Shown here: piece by piece, positions 24,952 through 33,600 of the stretch
Position numbering within the stretch: position 1 is the stretch's first letter
Layout: each line of letters starts with the position of its first letter
Assembly: GCF_014698035.1 (NCBI RefSeq)
Contig: NZ_JACJSF010000031.1
Location: 24,275 to 88,274 of the forward strand
Direction of reading: 5' to 3'
DNA length: 64,000 nucleotides
Source: Desmonostoc muscorum FACHB-395
GTDB lineage: Bacteria > Cyanobacteriota > Cyanobacteriia > Cyanobacteriales > Nostocaceae
Program-made: the position numbers and the translations under genes
The notes under the pieces: model-generated
Told to the model about the DNA's origin: nothing
The model's database searches: none
The model's input: only the letters and a program-made list of their open reading frames with translations

Positions 24952-25947
24952 ATGAGAAAACTTTACTTCTTACTCCCCGGTACAGATGGCAAATTTGCGT
25001 GTGGTGGTCTTTGGGCTGAGTTAAAAGCACTTAATCTGGCTCAGAATTTCTGTAGTGCTGATGTTGTAACTTACCGTCAGCGAGAAAAAGATAAGCTTTT
25101 TATTGATGATTTACTAAAAGACAAAAATTTAAGTGATGTAATTTTTGTCATCAGTTGGGGATTTGATATAGCTCAACTCGTGGCTAAACTTAAGCAATAC
25201 AATGTGGTTTATCATGCACATAGTCCAGGTTATCCATTTAGACTACCTGCAAGTATTCCGATTGTTACTGTTAGTCGCTATACAATGGGATATTGGGGAG
25301 AAAAATCACCTAATTCTCTGATTTATTATTTACCCAACCAAATTTCTGATGAGTTTCAAAATTTAGGTCTGGAACGGGATATTGATGTTTTAGTCCAGGC
25401 TCGAAAATCTTCTGAGTATTTAATTAAAGAATTGATTCCAGCGTTGCAAAAACGTTGTAAAGTATTGGTTGTTGATTCATATATAGAGGATTTACCTGGA
25501 CTATTTAACCGAGCTAAGGTTTACCTCTATGATTCGGCTGAGTACTGGGCACAACAGGGCGTTAGTGAAGGATTTGGTCTACAACCAATGGAAGCTCTTG
25601 CTTGTGGCTGTCAGGTATTTTCTAGTGTTAACGGAGGACTGGCAGATTACTTAGATCCTGGATTTAATTGCTATAAAATTGCTGGATATTCTCAAGAATA
25701 TGATGTGCAACGTATTCTGAAAGTGATTGATTCTTCAGCAGCTTTTAGTTTATCTGAAGACTTTTTCACTGAGCATCGGACTGAAAATATTATTAAGCGT
25801 TTCCAAGTTATTCTGGATGAGTTAAATGAGTTTTTCGATCACAAGATCCAACAGCCATCTAATATTAAGAGCTTGACGAGAATACGTAAGGCAAAATTAC
25901 TCGCTCAGAAGATATATGGAAAGCTGAGAAAGAAATATTTTAAGTAA
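24952..25947 (+). CDS. Glycosyltransferase, GT4-like
   Basis: A protein of 331 residues from the ATG at 24952 (MRKLYFLLPGTDGKF). The frame is open upstream to 24784, but only through a repeat. The fold is GT-B like: GGLWAELKALNLA near the start, YHAHSPGYPFRLPA, and the C-terminal donor-site pattern GVSEGFGLQPMEALACGCQVFSSVNGGLADYL, with the E-x7-E type Glu pair expected for GT4. It likely adds a sugar to a cell-surface glycan or glycolipid in the cytoplasm. The next gene is rfbB, so a nucleotide-sugar-dependent surface polysaccharide role fits. Confidence 0.8.
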   Translation: MRKLYFLLPGTDGKFACGGLWAELKALNLAQNFCSADVVTYRQREKDKLFIDDLLKDKNLSDVIFVISWGFDIAQLVAKLKQYNVVYHAHSPGYPFRLPASIPIVTVSRYTMGYWGEKSPNSLIYYLPNQISDEFQNLGLERDIDVLVQARKSSEYLIKELIPALQKRCKVLVVDSYIEDLPGLFNRAKVYLYDSAEYWAQQGVSEGFGLQPMEALACGCQVFSSVNGGLADYLDPGFNCYKIAGYSQEYDVQRILKVIDSSAAFSLSEDFFTEHRTENIIKRFQVILDELNEFFDHKIQQPSNIKSLTRIRKAKLLAQKIYGKLRKKYFK

Positions 25948-25999
25948 TAGAAACGCACCGCAGAGGCGCACAGATCACAGAGAAAAGAGAGGAAATTGA

Positions 26000-27094
26000 A
26001 TGAGTCGGCGGTTATTAGTTACTGGGGGTGCGGGGTTTATTGGGGCGAATTTTGTCCATCACTGGTGTCAGGTTTATCCAGATGACCGGGTGGTGGTGTT
26101 GGATGCGCTTACATACGCGGGGAATCGTCTGAATTTGGCGGCGGTTGAGGGAAGAGAGAATTTTCGGTTTGTGCAGGGGGATATTTGCGATCGCACCATC
26201 ATAGACAACCTATTATCAACCGAAAATATAGATATTATCGCCCATTTTGCTGCTGAATCTCATGTTGATCGTTCGATTCTTGGGCCGGCGGCTTTTGTGC
26301 AAACTAATGTTGTGGGAACTTTCACGCTGCTGGAAGCTTTTCGCCAATATTGGGAGGCTAAAGCACAGCCATCTGATTATCGTTTCCTACACGTTTCGAC
26401 TGATGAAGTCTACGGTAGTTTGAGCCCAGATGATGCAGCTTTTTCGGAAACGACACCTTACGCTCCTAATAGTCCCTATTCAGCTTCCAAAGCTGGTAGC
26501 GATCACTTAGTGCGTGCTTATTATCATACTTATAAGCTTCCTACCATTATCACAAATTGCTCTAATAATTACGGGCCTTATCAATTTCCCGAAAAGCTAA
26601 TTCCCCTGATGTGTATCAACACTTTAATAGGTAAACCATTACCTGTTTATGGCGATGGTAAAAATGTGCGGGATTGGCTTTATGTGGTCGATCATTGTCG
26701 TGCTTTGGATGTGGTAATCAATCATGGTCAACCAGGGGAAACATACAATATTGGTGGCAACAATGAGGTGGAAAATCTCAACCTGGTGCAGCTTTTGTGT
26801 GAAATGATGGATGAATTAGCACCTGATTTACCAATACGTCCAGCAAAGGATTTGATTACTTTTGTCAAGGATAGACAGGGACACGATCGGAGATATGCAA
26901 TTAATGCAAACAAAATTAAAACTCAGCTTGGTTGGACACCTTCTGTAACGATTGCTGAGGGTTTACGTTTAACTGTTGAATGGTATCTCAATCATCGTGA
27001 TTGGTGGGAACCTCTGCTGTCTGCGGAATATCAAGCTTACTATCGCAAAAATTATCTCATTCCCACAATTTCTCTAGATAATGACTATCCTTGA
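26000..27094 (+). CDS. rfbB: dTDP-glucose 4,6-dehydratase
   Basis: A 364-residue extended short-chain dehydrogenase. The NAD motif is GGAGFIGANF at 9-18. Substrate and catalytic residues lie in VSTDEVYGSL (Thr-Asp-Glu triad of RmlB) and YSASKAGSDHL (YxxxK). NCSNNYGPYQFPEKLIPL, GDGKNVRDWLYVVDHC and YNIGGNNEVENL are also typical of RmlB. It converts dTDP-glucose to dTDP-4-keto-6-deoxyglucose, the entry to rhamnose and other deoxysugars. No rmlA, rmlC or rmlD is beside it here. The 52-base gap from the glycosyltransferase includes a CACCGCAGAGGCGCAC dispersed repeat. Confidence 0.95.
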   Translation: MSRRLLVTGGAGFIGANFVHHWCQVYPDDRVVVLDALTYAGNRLNLAAVEGRENFRFVQGDICDRTIIDNLLSTENIDIIAHFAAESHVDRSILGPAAFVQTNVVGTFTLLEAFRQYWEAKAQPSDYRFLHVSTDEVYGSLSPDDAAFSETTPYAPNSPYSASKAGSDHLVRAYYHTYKLPTIITNCSNNYGPYQFPEKLIPLMCINTLIGKPLPVYGDGKNVRDWLYVVDHCRALDVVINHGQPGETYNIGGNNEVENLNLVQLLCEMMDELAPDLPIRPAKDLITFVKDRQGHDRRYAINANKIKTQLGWTPSVTIAEGLRLTVEWYLNHRDWWEPLLSAEYQAYYRKNYLIPTISLDNDYP

Positions 27095-27137
27095 ATATAA
27101 GGGAATCAGATCGGCGTAAACTGCCAGCAGGTGTAAG

Positions 27138-28331
27138 ATGCTGCAACCAGAACAGATATTACAAGATCGTTATCAAATCCAACACCAACTTGGTAACAAT
27201 GGAATTCGTCAAACTTGGCTTGCAAAGGATTTACAAGCCTCTGATGGCGAAAATTCGACCGTTGTGGTCAAACTTTTAGCCTTTGGCGGTACTATACAGT
27301 GGGATGATTTAAAACTTTTTGAGAGGGAAGCACAAATTCTTAAACAGCTAAATCATCCCCGCATTCCTAGATATATAGATTATTTTTGTATCGACGATCG
27401 CACTCTCTGGTTTGGCTTAATACAACAATATATTCCTGGTGAGTCGCTTAAAGAAAAACTTGCTCTTGGCAAAAGGTTTACTGAAAAGCGAGCGAGAAAA
27501 ATCGCCGGTGAGATTTTAAATATTCTCATGTATTTACATGAGTTAAATCCAGGGGTGTTACATAGAGATATTAAACCGAGTAATTTAATCTGGGGCGAAG
27601 ATAATCGGATTTATTTAGTTGATTTTGGCGCAGTTCAAGATAAAGCGGCAAGAGAAGGCGTTACTTTCACCGTTGTGGGTACTTATGGTTATGCCCCAAT
27701 GGAACAATTTGGTGGTCGAGCAGTTCCAGCTTCAGACCTCTATGCACTGGGTGCGACTCTGATTCATTTGCTCACTGGGATTTCCCCCTCTGATTTACCT
27801 CAGCAGGATTTGCGACTGCAATTTGCAGACCGAGTTAATCTCAGTCCTAGTTTTGCCAGTTGGCTACAAAAGTTAATAGAACCCGCTCCCGAACAACGAT
27901 TTACTGATGCTCGCCAAGCGCTGAATGCTCTCAAATCTGGTCTGGCTGTGAAATCTGCAAACAGAAGTCAGCTTTTACCGTTAAGAGAAATAATTAACAA
28001 TTCTGGATGCGGCATAAGTAATCAAAATGAAACAGTCCCAGAGGAAATTCTCGGTTGGAACTGGGGCGCATTTCTCATGCCTTGGTTGTGGATGTGGCCG
28101 AATCAGGTATGGTATGGGCTATTCTGTTTTGTACCACATGGTTGGTGGTTAATGGCGATCGCACTCGGTGCCAAAGGCAATGAATGGGCTTGGAAAAGTA
28201 GGCAGTGGCGCAGTATTGAACAATTCAAAGCCCATCAAAGAGGCTGGGCGATCGCTGGTATTCTAATTGGAGCGCCTATTAGTATTATGCTGTGGGTTCG
28301 AGCGATCGCTTTGCTCAAAGCTGCATTTTAG
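27138..28331 (+). CDS. Serine/threonine kinase with C-terminal membrane region
   Basis: A 397-residue Hanks-type kinase. Residues about 12-270 hold the kinase domain: ATP-anchoring Lys45 in VVVKLL, Glu in FEREAQIL, catalytic loop HRDIKPSNLIW (142-152, Asp144), DFG at 162-164, and an APMEQ (186-190) in place of the usual APE. The glycine-rich loop is imperfect (LGNNGIRQTW). Residues about 300-397 contain Trp-rich and hydrophobic segments (two likely membrane spans near 313-337 and 370-392), with no PASTA or WD repeats. It probably signals at the membrane; substrates are unknown. Starts 43 bases after rfbB. Confidence 0.88.
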   Translation: MLQPEQILQDRYQIQHQLGNNGIRQTWLAKDLQASDGENSTVVVKLLAFGGTIQWDDLKLFEREAQILKQLNHPRIPRYIDYFCIDDRTLWFGLIQQYIPGESLKEKLALGKRFTEKRARKIAGEILNILMYLHELNPGVLHRDIKPSNLIWGEDNRIYLVDFGAVQDKAAREGVTFTVVGTYGYAPMEQFGGRAVPASDLYALGATLIHLLTGISPSDLPQQDLRLQFADRVNLSPSFASWLQKLIEPAPEQRFTDARQALNALKSGLAVKSANRSQLLPLREIINNSGCGISNQNETVPEEILGWNWGAFLMPWLWMWPNQVWYGLFCFVPHGWWLMAIALGAKGNEWAWKSRQWRSIEQFKAHQRGWAIAGILIGAPISIMLWVRAIALLKAAF

Positions 28332-28482
28332 TTGGGAATTGGGAATTGGGCATGGGCAAGAGGACTTGGGGACAAGGAGAATTGGGGACAAGGGGAAAGA
28401 CTTGTTTCAAGTTCTCACCCCTTGTCCCCTTGTCCCCTTGTCTCCCCTGCCCCCCTGCTCCCTTCCCCTCTGCTTCTTTCTA
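28331..28482. repeat. Composite STRR element, copy D (inverted)
   Basis: Begins on the last base of the kinase stop codon and fills the spacer to msrA. It has the same parts as A-C in reverse order: GGGAATT, GGGGACA, the core GACTTGTTTCAAGTTCTCA, then TTGTCCCC and CCCTGC units. Confidence 0.8.
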
Positions 28483-29148
28483 ACCGCTCACTTGCGATTC
28501 AACTACACCCACGGGACAAGAAACATTTGTCCCTCCTAAACCACAATACCCATTAGGATTTTTAGCCAGGTATTGCTGATGGTAGGCTTCTGCGTAATAG
28601 AATTCCGGTGCATCTAAGATTTCTGTAGTAATCTTGCCATAACCTGCATCGTTGAGAGCTTGCTGATAAGCTTCCCGCGATGCTTCTGCTAGCTGCTTTT
28701 GGCTTTCAGAATATACATAAATTCCCGAACGGTATTGAGTGCCAGCATCATTACCTTGGCGCATCCCTTGGGTAGGATTGTGGCTTTCCCAAAAGACTTT
28801 GAGCAGTTCAGAATAACTAATTATTTTGGGATCAAACACAACCAATACCACTTCATTGTGACCGGTTCGCCCACTACATACCTCTTCATAAGTGGGGTTG
28901 GGTGTAAATCCAGCAGCGTAACCCACTGCGGTGGTGTAAACTCCTTTAAGTTGCCAAAATTTGCGTTCTGCACCCCAAAAACAGCCCAAGCCAAAGATTG
29001 CTTTCTCTAATCCATCGGGATAAGGAGCTTTTAAAGGATTATTGTTGACATAGTGAGCAGCAGGTACTGACATAGACTGCGCCCTTCCTGACAAAGCTTC
29101 TTCTGGTGTGGGCATAACTTGCTTTTTGCCAAATCCGAATAGTGCCAT
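28480..29148 (-). CDS. msrA: Peptide methionine-S-sulfoxide reductase
   Basis: A 222-residue MsrA that reduces methionine-S-sulfoxide in proteins, using thioredoxin. The catalytic motif GCFWGAE has Cys56. YEEVCSGRTGHNE, SHNPTQGMRQGNDAGTQYRS and YYAEAYHQQYL are all family signatures. Resolving cysteines are Cys202 and Cys211 (GYCGLGGTNVSCP). A 40-residue N-terminal extension ahead of the fold (ALFGFGKKQVMPTPEEAL) is common in cyanobacterial members. No signal peptide. Alone on the minus strand between two plus-strand genes. Confidence 0.95.
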   Translation of the reverse strand: MALFGFGKKQVMPTPEEALSGRAQSMSVPAAHYVNNNPLKAPYPDGLEKAIFGLGCFWGAERKFWQLKGVYTTAVGYAAGFTPNPTYEEVCSGRTGHNEVVLVVFDPKIISYSELLKVFWESHNPTQGMRQGNDAGTQYRSGIYVYSESQKQLAEASREAYQQALNDAGYGKITTEILDAPEFYYAEAYHQQYLAKNPNGYCGLGGTNVSCPVGVVESQVSG

Positions 29149-29318
29149 TGATTTTGACTCTGATATATATCTTTACCTTATTTACTATTGTAAAGATTCT
29201 TGCGATCGCTTGGGGTTTTCTCTTAGCCCTGACCAGCTTGTGTTGACCTTGTGGCGCTAGTTCGTGCTATTCATCAATATGAATACTTTTCAAAAGTAAG
29301 TAGTCGTCAGAAGTACTC

Positions 29319-29858
29319 ATGGATAAAATACCAAAAATTGATCGTCAAAGGGAGCATCAAGCGAACGAACGTACTTTTCTAGCTTGGCTACGTACTTCTA
29401 TTTCATTGATTGGTTTTGGTTTTGCTATTGCGCGATTTGGTATATTTCTGCAACAGCTAAATATTGCTATTATTCAACAAGAAACTCCGGTAAATCCATT
29501 ATCCAACTCGGAAAATTTGGGTGTTTCTTTGGTAGTTTTTGGAATTTTGGTTGTTGCATTAGCCGCATGGCGATACAACCAAGTTTTCTGGCAAATTGAA
29601 CGAGCAGATTATAAACCAAATAGGATCATCGTTTGGATAATGACTGGAGTAGTAATTATTTTGGGACTTCTCAGTATTCCTTTGCTCTTAAGGCGTGATA
29701 AAGTCCTTCCTCGCTCTCCTTTTCCGACTCAACCACAGTCTCGAAATTTCCAAAGTTCAACCCCAAACTTCAATCTGAAAAAGGGGACAATTACTACTAA
29801 ATACAAACAGATATATTACAACAAGATCCCTGAGTTCTTAAAGAAGTCGGTGATCTGA
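29319..29858 (+). CDS. DUF202 (YidH-type) membrane protein
   Basis: A 179-residue protein with the DUF202 signature REHQANERTFLAWLRTSISLIGFGFAIARFG near the start. Three hydrophobic segments follow (about 28-47, 66-86, 105-125) and a polar basic C-terminal tail. Family members are small inner-membrane proteins of unknown function. It converges with the gene at 29862, stop to stop with a 3-base gap. Confidence 0.85.
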   Translation: MDKIPKIDRQREHQANERTFLAWLRTSISLIGFGFAIARFGIFLQQLNIAIIQQETPVNPLSNSENLGVSLVVFGILVVALAAWRYNQVFWQIERADYKPNRIIVWIMTGVVIILGLLSIPLLLRRDKVLPRSPFPTQPQSRNFQSSTPNFNLKKGTITTKYKQIYYNKIPEFLKKSVI

Positions 29859-29861
29859 GCC

Positions 29862-32066
29862 TTACTTGGCAGTAGCCTCAGAAATAACTGTTACACAAGC
29901 ATTCACCAAAGGTAACAGCGGCCCTAATTGTTCTTGTCCATTTACGGCTAAATCGCTGTGACACAAATAAACTCTCTCGGACACGCGAGATAGTAAATCT
30001 GTCAAAATCCTCCGCAGTCGTTCTTCTTCTGCCAATTTTTCATCTTCTGCTGTCCAAGGTTCACCTAACCTGTCTTGCAAGAAAAAGGGCGCACCAAATA
30101 ACGTCGCTGCGCCACCTTTGGCCCAAAGAGGTGAACCAGCATCCAGCCAAAAATGCCAACGGTGCGATCGCCTACTAGACCGATATTGAAATATAGTTGC
30201 TAAGGTGACGGCCTTTCTCGCTCCACCAATAGGGCGCACGGGGTAAGGGTTGGCGGTGATTGTACCACGTCGCAGTAATTGAATAAATTCGATAATAGTT
30301 GTGTGAGGCGTTGTCTCAACTGGTTCGATTTGTCGTAACCTGGTGTCAATTTCCCAGTAATGTTGGGCGGTTTCTAATAATTCTCGCAATGCTGCTAGTT
30401 GTTCGTAGGGGAGATTGCTACCATTCCACAAAAAACGCTGAATTGCTCTGTCTAAGAGGGAAATGGGACTAGGAATTAAACGCAGTTCTTGTTGCGATCG
30501 CTGCTGTTCTAACCACTCTAATATCTCATTATAGGCTGTAGTCGCCGCATAGCCGATTCTATCCCAGCGCTCGAAGGCTGACACTGGGAGCAAGTTGGGG
30601 CGATCGGGATGGGGTACAAAGCAATAATCTGCAATCAAACCAGCACGTACCGGATCAATATCAGTGCTGAGTGCTGAGTGCTGAGTTGTGAGTGAGGAGT
30701 TAGAAGTTAGGAGTGAGGAGTTTTCTGGTACTTGTTGTTTCCTACTCAATACAACTAGCATTTCTGCCACAGCATCCCGATCTACGAGGCGACCCAAGCC
30801 GGGATAAACTAGTGCCAGCATGGTGAGTAAGGCGCGAATGACGGGTGAACTAATTAGAGGACGTTGGTCATTGAGCGATTCTACCTGGATATTTTGTTTG
30901 ACAAGGATTTCTACTAGAGTATAACGAGCGATCGCATCTAAACCTGGTGCAATAATCGCTACTTCTTCTGCTTGTACTTGCTGCGATTGGATAGCTTCAG
31001 CAATTACCTCTGCTGTTTGTCGCAATAGTTGAGCGCGGGAGGTGGTTTGAATGGAATGCACAATCTCAGGTAAACTTACCAACACCATTGGTTCTGTGAC
31101 TAATTCCACCATCTGTTTAGCTTGCTCTCCCAGAGACTCTGGAGGCTGCTCGCTTAAGATTTCTACCCGACAACGCTTTGCTAACCCTTCTAGATATTTG
31201 GGATCTGCTCCTAATCCCAATCGCACTGCACCGTCAGGATTGTAGCTAAACGCGCCAATTGCGCCTTGATCTAATAGCAATTCAAACAAAAGACGCGCTA
31301 CGCTAGGATAATCGTCAACATCATCTGCCAATACTGCTTGATAGCGTTTAGTTAGGTGCTGTTGGTAGTTGCGATCGCTTAATAAATATTGACTATAGAG
31401 TTCGGTAATAATGCCATAAGTTAGTAACCCCCTCTCTAAACACCAGTTACGCCAATCAATGAGCAAAGATGCCAAAAATTCCGGCTCTAAAGTTGTAGTA
31501 TTTTCCCCCAGACCCCTTGTCAAAATCTGGGCAATATCTTCGCAATGTACACCACTGTAAGCAGCTAATTGCAATAAGTCTAAAATGCGACGCACCAAGC
31601 GCGACTCATTCACTCCCGCAACTCGTAAAATTTCTTCGTCTAGTTGGGAACGCCAAAGTTTGGTTGCTAACTCTTGTTCCGTTTCTGGTCGCAACCTTAC
31701 CGGAAACTGGGCCTTCAGGTTCAATGAGTTAATTAGCAACGGCCAAAATAAAATAACTTCATCCTGGAAAAAGCCTAGCGGTGTCTTGGCACGTACCGGA
31801 TATTTCCCTAATGTAGATGTAACAATGATATCCCCCAACTCTCGGCGATTATCATCATTAGCAGCTAAGACTAAAACTCCTGGCTCTGTTTGTTTAAGAT
31901 ATAAAAATTCAGGTATGCGAACGCCTTTTTTACGTGCTTCCTTATTAGTATAAAATAATTCGGTATGCTGCTTCTCAGGTTGTACCCAACTACAAAATTG
32001 CTCTACCAAGCGAGCCGTCTTACCAGTGCGACTAGTGCCAACAATCCAAACCGAATGAGAAACCAC
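29862..32066 (-). CDS. UvrD/AddB-like P-loop protein (putative recombinase)
   Basis: A 734-residue protein with an N-terminal Walker A (GTSRTGKT, 10-17), and AVLADDVDDYPSVARLL (244-260) in the place where UvrD/RecB helicases have Walker B. Later motifs are diffuse, as in AddB, RexB and RecC, which keep the fold but not full helicase activity. Homologues in cyanobacteria are annotated loosely as recombinases. A role in double-strand break processing is inference. No nuclease cysteine cluster is evident at the C-terminus. Residues 448-468 (ENSSLLTSN through HSALST) are encoded by heptamer repeats at 30662-30724 and lie in a region that otherwise looks like a loop. Confidence 0.65.
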   Translation of the reverse strand: MVSHSVWIVGTSRTGKTARLVEQFCSWVQPEKQHTELFYTNKEARKKGVRIPEFLYLKQTEPGVLVLAANDDNRRELGDIIVTSTLGKYPVRAKTPLGFFQDEVILFWPLLINSLNLKAQFPVRLRPETEQELATKLWRSQLDEEILRVAGVNESRLVRRILDLLQLAAYSGVHCEDIAQILTRGLGENTTTLEPEFLASLLIDWRNWCLERGLLTYGIITELYSQYLLSDRNYQQHLTKRYQAVLADDVDDYPSVARLLFELLLDQGAIGAFSYNPDGAVRLGLGADPKYLEGLAKRCRVEILSEQPPESLGEQAKQMVELVTEPMVLVSLPEIVHSIQTTSRAQLLRQTAEVIAEAIQSQQVQAEEVAIIAPGLDAIARYTLVEILVKQNIQVESLNDQRPLISSPVIRALLTMLALVYPGLGRLVDRDAVAEMLVVLSRKQQVPENSSLLTSNSSLTTQHSALSTDIDPVRAGLIADYCFVPHPDRPNLLPVSAFERWDRIGYAATTAYNEILEWLEQQRSQQELRLIPSPISLLDRAIQRFLWNGSNLPYEQLAALRELLETAQHYWEIDTRLRQIEPVETTPHTTIIEFIQLLRRGTITANPYPVRPIGGARKAVTLATIFQYRSSRRSHRWHFWLDAGSPLWAKGGAATLFGAPFFLQDRLGEPWTAEDEKLAEEERLRRILTDLLSRVSERVYLCHSDLAVNGQEQLGPLLPLVNACVTVISEATAK
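30662..30724. repeat. STRR heptamers inside a coding sequence
   Basis: Nine heptamer-like units (GTGCTGA three times, then GAGTGAG/GAGTTAG variants) within the P-loop gene. The length is a multiple of three, giving a Ser/Thr/Leu-rich 21-residue insertion. Related units occur in spacers at 56448-56500 and 59436-59510. Confidence 0.75.
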
Positions 32067-32153
32067 AAACTTTCTCCTTGTAGATTTGCTAATATACCTC
32101 GTGGGTTAACTTAAGGTTAAGAATCACCAAATAATGCTGGATGATTGTTTCCA

Positions 32154-33500
32154 ATGAAAAATTCTGTTTTTAGCCAAAAAATCTATTCTTTTTTACTTGC
32201 TGCTTATCGATGGTACTTACAGACTCCTGAACGTTCTTTACATGAAGCTTACGATGCAGCATTAAAGATTAAGGAAATAGAAGATAAGCATTTCAGTGGT
32301 AATAAAATAGACATTGGTTCAGCCACGTATAGTAACAGCGTGATGGATTATTTTGAGTCAGACCTCAACAAGCTTTTAAAAATTGCTAAGATGCGGCTGA
32401 CAGAGTTTAGAGCAAGCCGTTGGTTTCTAAATGAAGAGAATCAAAAAGCTGCTCAGAAAGTAGGTATAGAACATCCCAGTCCTTCTTTGGTTTTGGAAAA
32501 GCTAAACTTTATCGATCAAGTTATATCTAAATACACCATAAGTTCCGATCAAATAACTTCTAATGCTTTAGCAGTCAAACCTCCAAATCTACCAATAAAC
32601 TCTGCCATATCTGATGATAAATTTTTGCCCGTCAATACTCCAACGTTACCACCCAAAATACCAACTCAAGACTCGGATAAAAAACAAAAACCCAAGGGTA
32701 AAGTAGATACCACAGGCGTTCTACCCCGTTCTATTTTAAGTACTATCACTCGTCTGCAAGTTGAATTAGATCCTAATTCTGAAAAAGAAGTAATTCAGAA
32801 TTTTCGTCAAACTCAAAGAAGAACAATAATATCTATCAGGTTTATTTTACTATTAATTATCATACCACTTTTGACGCATCAGATAGCAAAAGCTTTTGTC
32901 GTTGGGCCATCTGTTGAGCATTTTAGAAGTAGCGATCAGATGCAGATATTTATCAACTCAGAAATGGAAGAGGAAGCTCTTGAAAAATTAGAAAGATTTG
33001 AAGAAAAGCTCAAGTTTGAAAATCTCATTATAAATGCTCCTCCACTGTCGCCTGAACAGATGGAAGCTAAAATGGCAGACAAGGCTGTAGAGCTTGCTGA
33101 AGAATTTCGTCACGAAAGCTCTAATGCGATCAAAAATGTTTTTGCAGATATGTTCTCGGTTGGTGCTTTTATCTGGCTTTTGCTTGTTAGCAAGTCTTCT
33201 ATTGCTGTAGTTAAAGATTTCTTTGATAATATTGTCTATGGACTTAGTGATAGTGCCAAGGCATTTATCATCATTTTGTTTACTGATATATTTGTAGGTT
33301 TCCACTCTCCTCATGGTTGGGAAGTACTCCTAGAAGGTGTATCGCGTCATTGGGGATTACCAGCAAATCGAGATTTTATTTTCTTATTTATTGCTACATT
33401 CCCAGTGATTTTAGATACCATTTTTAAATATTGGATATTCCGATATTTAAACCGGATATCGCCTTCGGCAGTTGCGACTTATCGTAATATGAATGAATAA
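32154..33500 (+). CDS. pcxA: Proton extrusion protein PcxA (CemA family)
   Basis: A 448-residue inner-membrane protein homologous to plastid CemA/Ycf10. The N-terminal half is soluble (YRWYLQTPERSLHEAYDAALKIKEIE, ESDLNKLLKIAKMRLTEFRASRWF). Four hydrophobic segments follow (near 225-245, 333-352, 365-383, 405-425), with the family signature HSPHGWEVLLEG and a C-terminal FKYWIFRYLNRISP. PcxA is required for light-induced proton extrusion in Synechocystis and acts in pH and carbon-uptake homeostasis. I chose the ATG at 32154; a TTG at 32145 is also in frame. Confidence 0.93.
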   Translation: MKNSVFSQKIYSFLLAAYRWYLQTPERSLHEAYDAALKIKEIEDKHFSGNKIDIGSATYSNSVMDYFESDLNKLLKIAKMRLTEFRASRWFLNEENQKAAQKVGIEHPSPSLVLEKLNFIDQVISKYTISSDQITSNALAVKPPNLPINSAISDDKFLPVNTPTLPPKIPTQDSDKKQKPKGKVDTTGVLPRSILSTITRLQVELDPNSEKEVIQNFRQTQRRTIISIRFILLLIIIPLLTHQIAKAFVVGPSVEHFRSSDQMQIFINSEMEEEALEKLERFEEKLKFENLIINAPPLSPEQMEAKMADKAVELAEEFRHESSNAIKNVFADMFSVGAFIWLLLVSKSSIAVVKDFFDNIVYGLSDSAKAFIIILFTDIFVGFHSPHGWEVLLEGVSRHWGLPANRDFIFLFIATFPVILDTIFKYWIFRYLNRISPSAVATYRNMNE

Positions 33501-33540
33501 GGAATTGGAAATTGGGAATTGGGAATTGGAAATTGGGAAC
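33501..33540. repeat. GGGAATT heptamer repeats
   Basis: Five to six units of GGAATTG/GAAATTG directly after the pcxA stop. The same family forms the larger array at 57353-57438. Confidence 0.75.
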
Positions 33541-33600
33541 TAAATTATTTGGTTTTTGAATTTGAGCGAAGTGGGATAATCTCAAAAATTTTGAATTTTG

